From an uncultured Lachnospiraceae bacterium (GTDB lineage Bacteria > Bacillota > Clostridia > Lachnospirales > Lachnospiraceae): a stretch of 6,333 bases of DNA. The DNA is taken from positions 1 through 6,333 of the forward strand of contig CAMNFX010000081.1 in the NCBI GenBank assembly GCA_946537585.1, in the 5' to 3' direction. A program made the position numbers and the translations under genes. Below are positions 5,223 through 6,333 of the stretch, piece after piece; within the stretch, counting starts at the first letter, position 1, and the number at the start of each line of letters is the position of its first letter. The notes beneath the pieces are model-generated. The model was given only the letters and a program-made list of their open reading frames with translations, was not told the DNA's origin and searched no databases.

Positions 5223-5448
5223 TAAAAGGACCAGATATGCGGTCAGCATCACTGTCTTTGGAACGGAGATCGACCTTGATGCTCTGCGTTATTTTATTCC
5301 CCTTACGATACCGGCAGAGGATCTTTCCGTCACAGGAGACGGCTCGCATGCCGTGATCAGCTGCATTACTCCAGAGCCCTGGCGCGTGATGGAATACTGC
5401 GCTACCGTGGGAGAGATGGATGATATCCGGGTCGGGAGGCAGAAATAG
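5215..5448 (+). CDS. Small protein of unknown function (77 aa), overlapping the TudS-related gene
   Basis: ATG 5215 lies 8 bases before the end of the desulfidase gene, and GGAGGAG (5198-5204) stands 10 bases upstream inside it. Translational coupling is therefore likely. The protein begins MDDKRTRYAVSITVFGTEIDLDALRYFIPLTIP, an alternation of strand- and helix-like pieces, and continues SVTGDGSHAVISCITPEPWRVMEYCATVGEMDDIRV. It could be a small alpha/beta domain. Two Cys (in ISCITP and EYCATV) are spaced too far apart for a CxxC knuckle. It has no signal or membrane segment. I do not recognise the family. The coupling suggests that it serves the desulfidase, but that is inference. Confidence 0.7.
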   Translation: MDDKRTRYAVSITVFGTEIDLDALRYFIPLTIPAEDLSVTGDGSHAVISCITPEPWRVMEYCATVGEMDDIRVGRQK

Positions 5449-5513
5449 TATTCGGCTGGATACTGCAGTAGGGCGTAGGAACGGCTGCAGGTGCAGCATA
5501 CTCGGATCAGAGC

Positions 5514-5518
5514 GGAGG
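5514..5518 (+). promoter_or_regulatory. Ribosome binding site deciding the 59-aa gene start
   Basis: GGAGG lies 5 bases before ATG 5524. The in-frame GTG at 5491 has no such signal and falls within a small hairpin (GCTGC 5484-5488 with GCAGC 5493-5497), so 5524 is chosen. Confidence 0.6.
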
Positions 5519-5523
5519 CATAT

Positions 5524-5703
5524 ATGTTTGGATTTAAAAAAGAGAAAATACACCTGGTCGCATTGACGGATAGTGAACTGGACCGGCTGCTTTCCATGAT
5601 GACTCCGCAGGAGAAGAAGGCTTTTAAGAGAAGGCAGAAGGATGCTGAAAACGAGGCGTATGAGAATGGCTTCCTGGACGGCTTTATTATTGGCGGGGAT
5701 TAA
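5524..5703 (+). CDS. Small charged helical protein of unknown function (59 aa)
   Basis: The protein starts MFGFKKEKIHLVALTDSELD and continues with a strongly charged helix-like stretch (TPQEKKAFKRRQKDAENEAYE, residues 27-47). It ends in a Gly-rich tail, NGFLDGFIIGGD. No Cys, membrane segment or signal peptide is visible. A good ribosome binding site sets the start 76 bases after the stop of the 77-aa gene, so a shared transcript is possible. I do not recognise the family. The Lys/Arg/Glu-rich helix could mediate protein or nucleic-acid contacts, which is inference. Confidence rests on the ribosome binding site and the coding-like composition. Confidence 0.65.
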   Translation: MFGFKKEKIHLVALTDSELDRLLSMMTPQEKKAFKRRQKDAENEAYENGFLDGFIIGGD

Positions 5704-5794
5704 TTGCAAAAATGAAATGGCAGCTGTTCAGCATCCGGCTGCGGCGCTTTTATCAGGCAGGCAGGGCTGAAAGATGCTTTATACGGAGCAGGAT
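5704..5794 (+). other. Short intergenic region with repeat copy
   Basis: No gene fits in these 91 bases. A weak stem (GCAGC 5720-5724 with GCTGC 5738-5742) is followed by four T at 5747-5750. ATCAGGCAGGC at 5752-5762 repeats the motif in the amidase leader (2004-2014). GGAG at 5785-5788 is the ribosome binding site for the exonuclease. Confidence 0.35.
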
Positions 5795-6333
5795 ATGGAA
5801 CAATATTTGGTGATCGATCTTGAGTTTTGCAGAACAGACAAACACGCGGCAAAACTGCGCAAGTACTATGTGCCTCATGAAGTGATGCAGATCGGGGCAG
5901 TGATCCTGAATGAGGAAAATGAAGTGGTAGACAGCTTCCGGTCATTTGTTCATCCGCAGTTCGGTATGCCGGATGAAAAAGTATCGGAGCTGACAGGCAT
6001 CACAGAAGAGGATCTGAAGGATGCGCCTCTTCTCCAGAAGGCGCTTGCCTCCATGGCGGAGTGGATCGGAGGGAGGAAGGTGATCGCTGCCTCCTGGAGC
6101 GATACGGATTATCGTCAGCTTTCGGATGAAATGAGCCAGAAGCACATTCACAACAGGACCATCGAGAAGCTCTTCGATGACTGGGTGGATCTGCAGAAGG
6201 CATACACCAATATGGTCGGGTCCAGTCAGGCGATCTCCCTGGAGAAGGCGATGAATGCATCTTCTGTCGAGGTGGACGGGCGTCTTCATGACGGCGCCGT
6301 AGATGCGTTTAATACAGCAAAGCTCATCAGCAG
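5795..6333 (+). CDS. DEDDh 3'-5' exonuclease (RNase T/ERI1-like), 3' truncated by window edge
   Basis: 179 complete codons are seen with no stop before the window ends. The exonuclease motifs are all present: ExoI YLVIDLEF (D8, E10), then LTGITEEDL as usual in the family, ExoII SWSDTDYRQL (D105), and ExoIII LHDGAVDA (H165, D170). This DEDDh set binds two metal ions and removes 3' nucleotides from single-stranded RNA or DNA. The LEF motif and the SWSDTD block resemble ERI1/KapD-type proteins more than DnaQ epsilon. No polymerase or UvrC domain is fused within view. The start at 5795 has GGAG 6 bases upstream; an in-frame ATG at 5774 (adding MLYTEQD) has only a weak site. It is likely cytoplasmic. 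The gene is 91 bases after the 59-aa gene, so it may be a separate unit. The C-terminus is unknown. Confidence 0.88.
   Translation, partial: MEQYLVIDLEFCRTDKHAAKLRKYYVPHEVMQIGAVILNEENEVVDSFRSFVHPQFGMPDEKVSELTGITEEDLKDAPLLQKALASMAEWIGGRKVIAASWSDTDYRQLSDEMSQKHIHNRTIEKLFDDWVDLQKAYTNMVGSSQAISLEKAMNASSVEVDGRLHDGAVDAFNTAKLIS

Noticed and set aside
5167..5709. 180-codon minus-strand frame
   Set aside because: It is antisense to three + strand genes that have good ribosome binding sites and coupled spacing.

Overview
The window is bacterial, G+C-rich in its genes and has strong AGGAGG-type ribosome binding sites. It carries a TudS-related protein that resembles a family I know from clostridia. I read it as chromosomal or accessory DNA of a Clostridia member, perhaps Lachnospiraceae-like. 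That placement is inference from codon and signal style, not a search result. All convincing genes are on the + strand. I see no rRNA, tRNA, CRISPR array, transposase, integrase or phage gene.

Region 1 (1-1883) is catabolic or transport. It holds the C-terminal half of a sodium:solute symporter (SSF family), then, after only 4 bases, a metal-dependent amidohydrolase of the TIM-barrel PF04909 type. The two are very probably co-transcribed and translationally coupled. They end in a weak hairpin (1749-1775) and a better terminator (1846-1883).

Region 2 (1909-3791) is a single-gene unit. An extended -10 promoter (TGTTATAAT) and a leader of about 130 nt precede an amidase-signature enzyme with an intact Lys-Ser-Ser triad (K90, S173, S197). 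A very AT-rich spacer follows (about 22% G+C over 3661-3760), with a strong, bidirectional-looking terminator.

Region 3 (3904-6333) is a run of small genes with excellent ribosome binding sites: a 77-aa protein of unknown function, a 36-aa microprotein, and a 68-aa CxxC/CxxC zinc-ribbon protein 1 base after it. A new promoter (TTGCAT-N17-TATAAT) then drives a 181-aa TudS-related putative desulfidase. An overlapping 77-aa unknown and a 59-aa charged helical protein follow. The window ends inside a DEDDh 3'-5' exonuclease of the ERI1/ExoX-like superfamily with all five catalytic residues visible.

How the genes work together: the symporter, amidohydrolase and amidase suggest uptake and hydrolysis of an amide or other nitrogen-containing compound, but the substrate cannot be read from sequence. 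Region 3 combines a probable Fe-S desulfidase of thiolated nucleobases, a zinc-ribbon microprotein and a nuclease with several uncharacterised small proteins. It is the most promising part for something undescribed, though no functional link between its members is proven by sequence alone.
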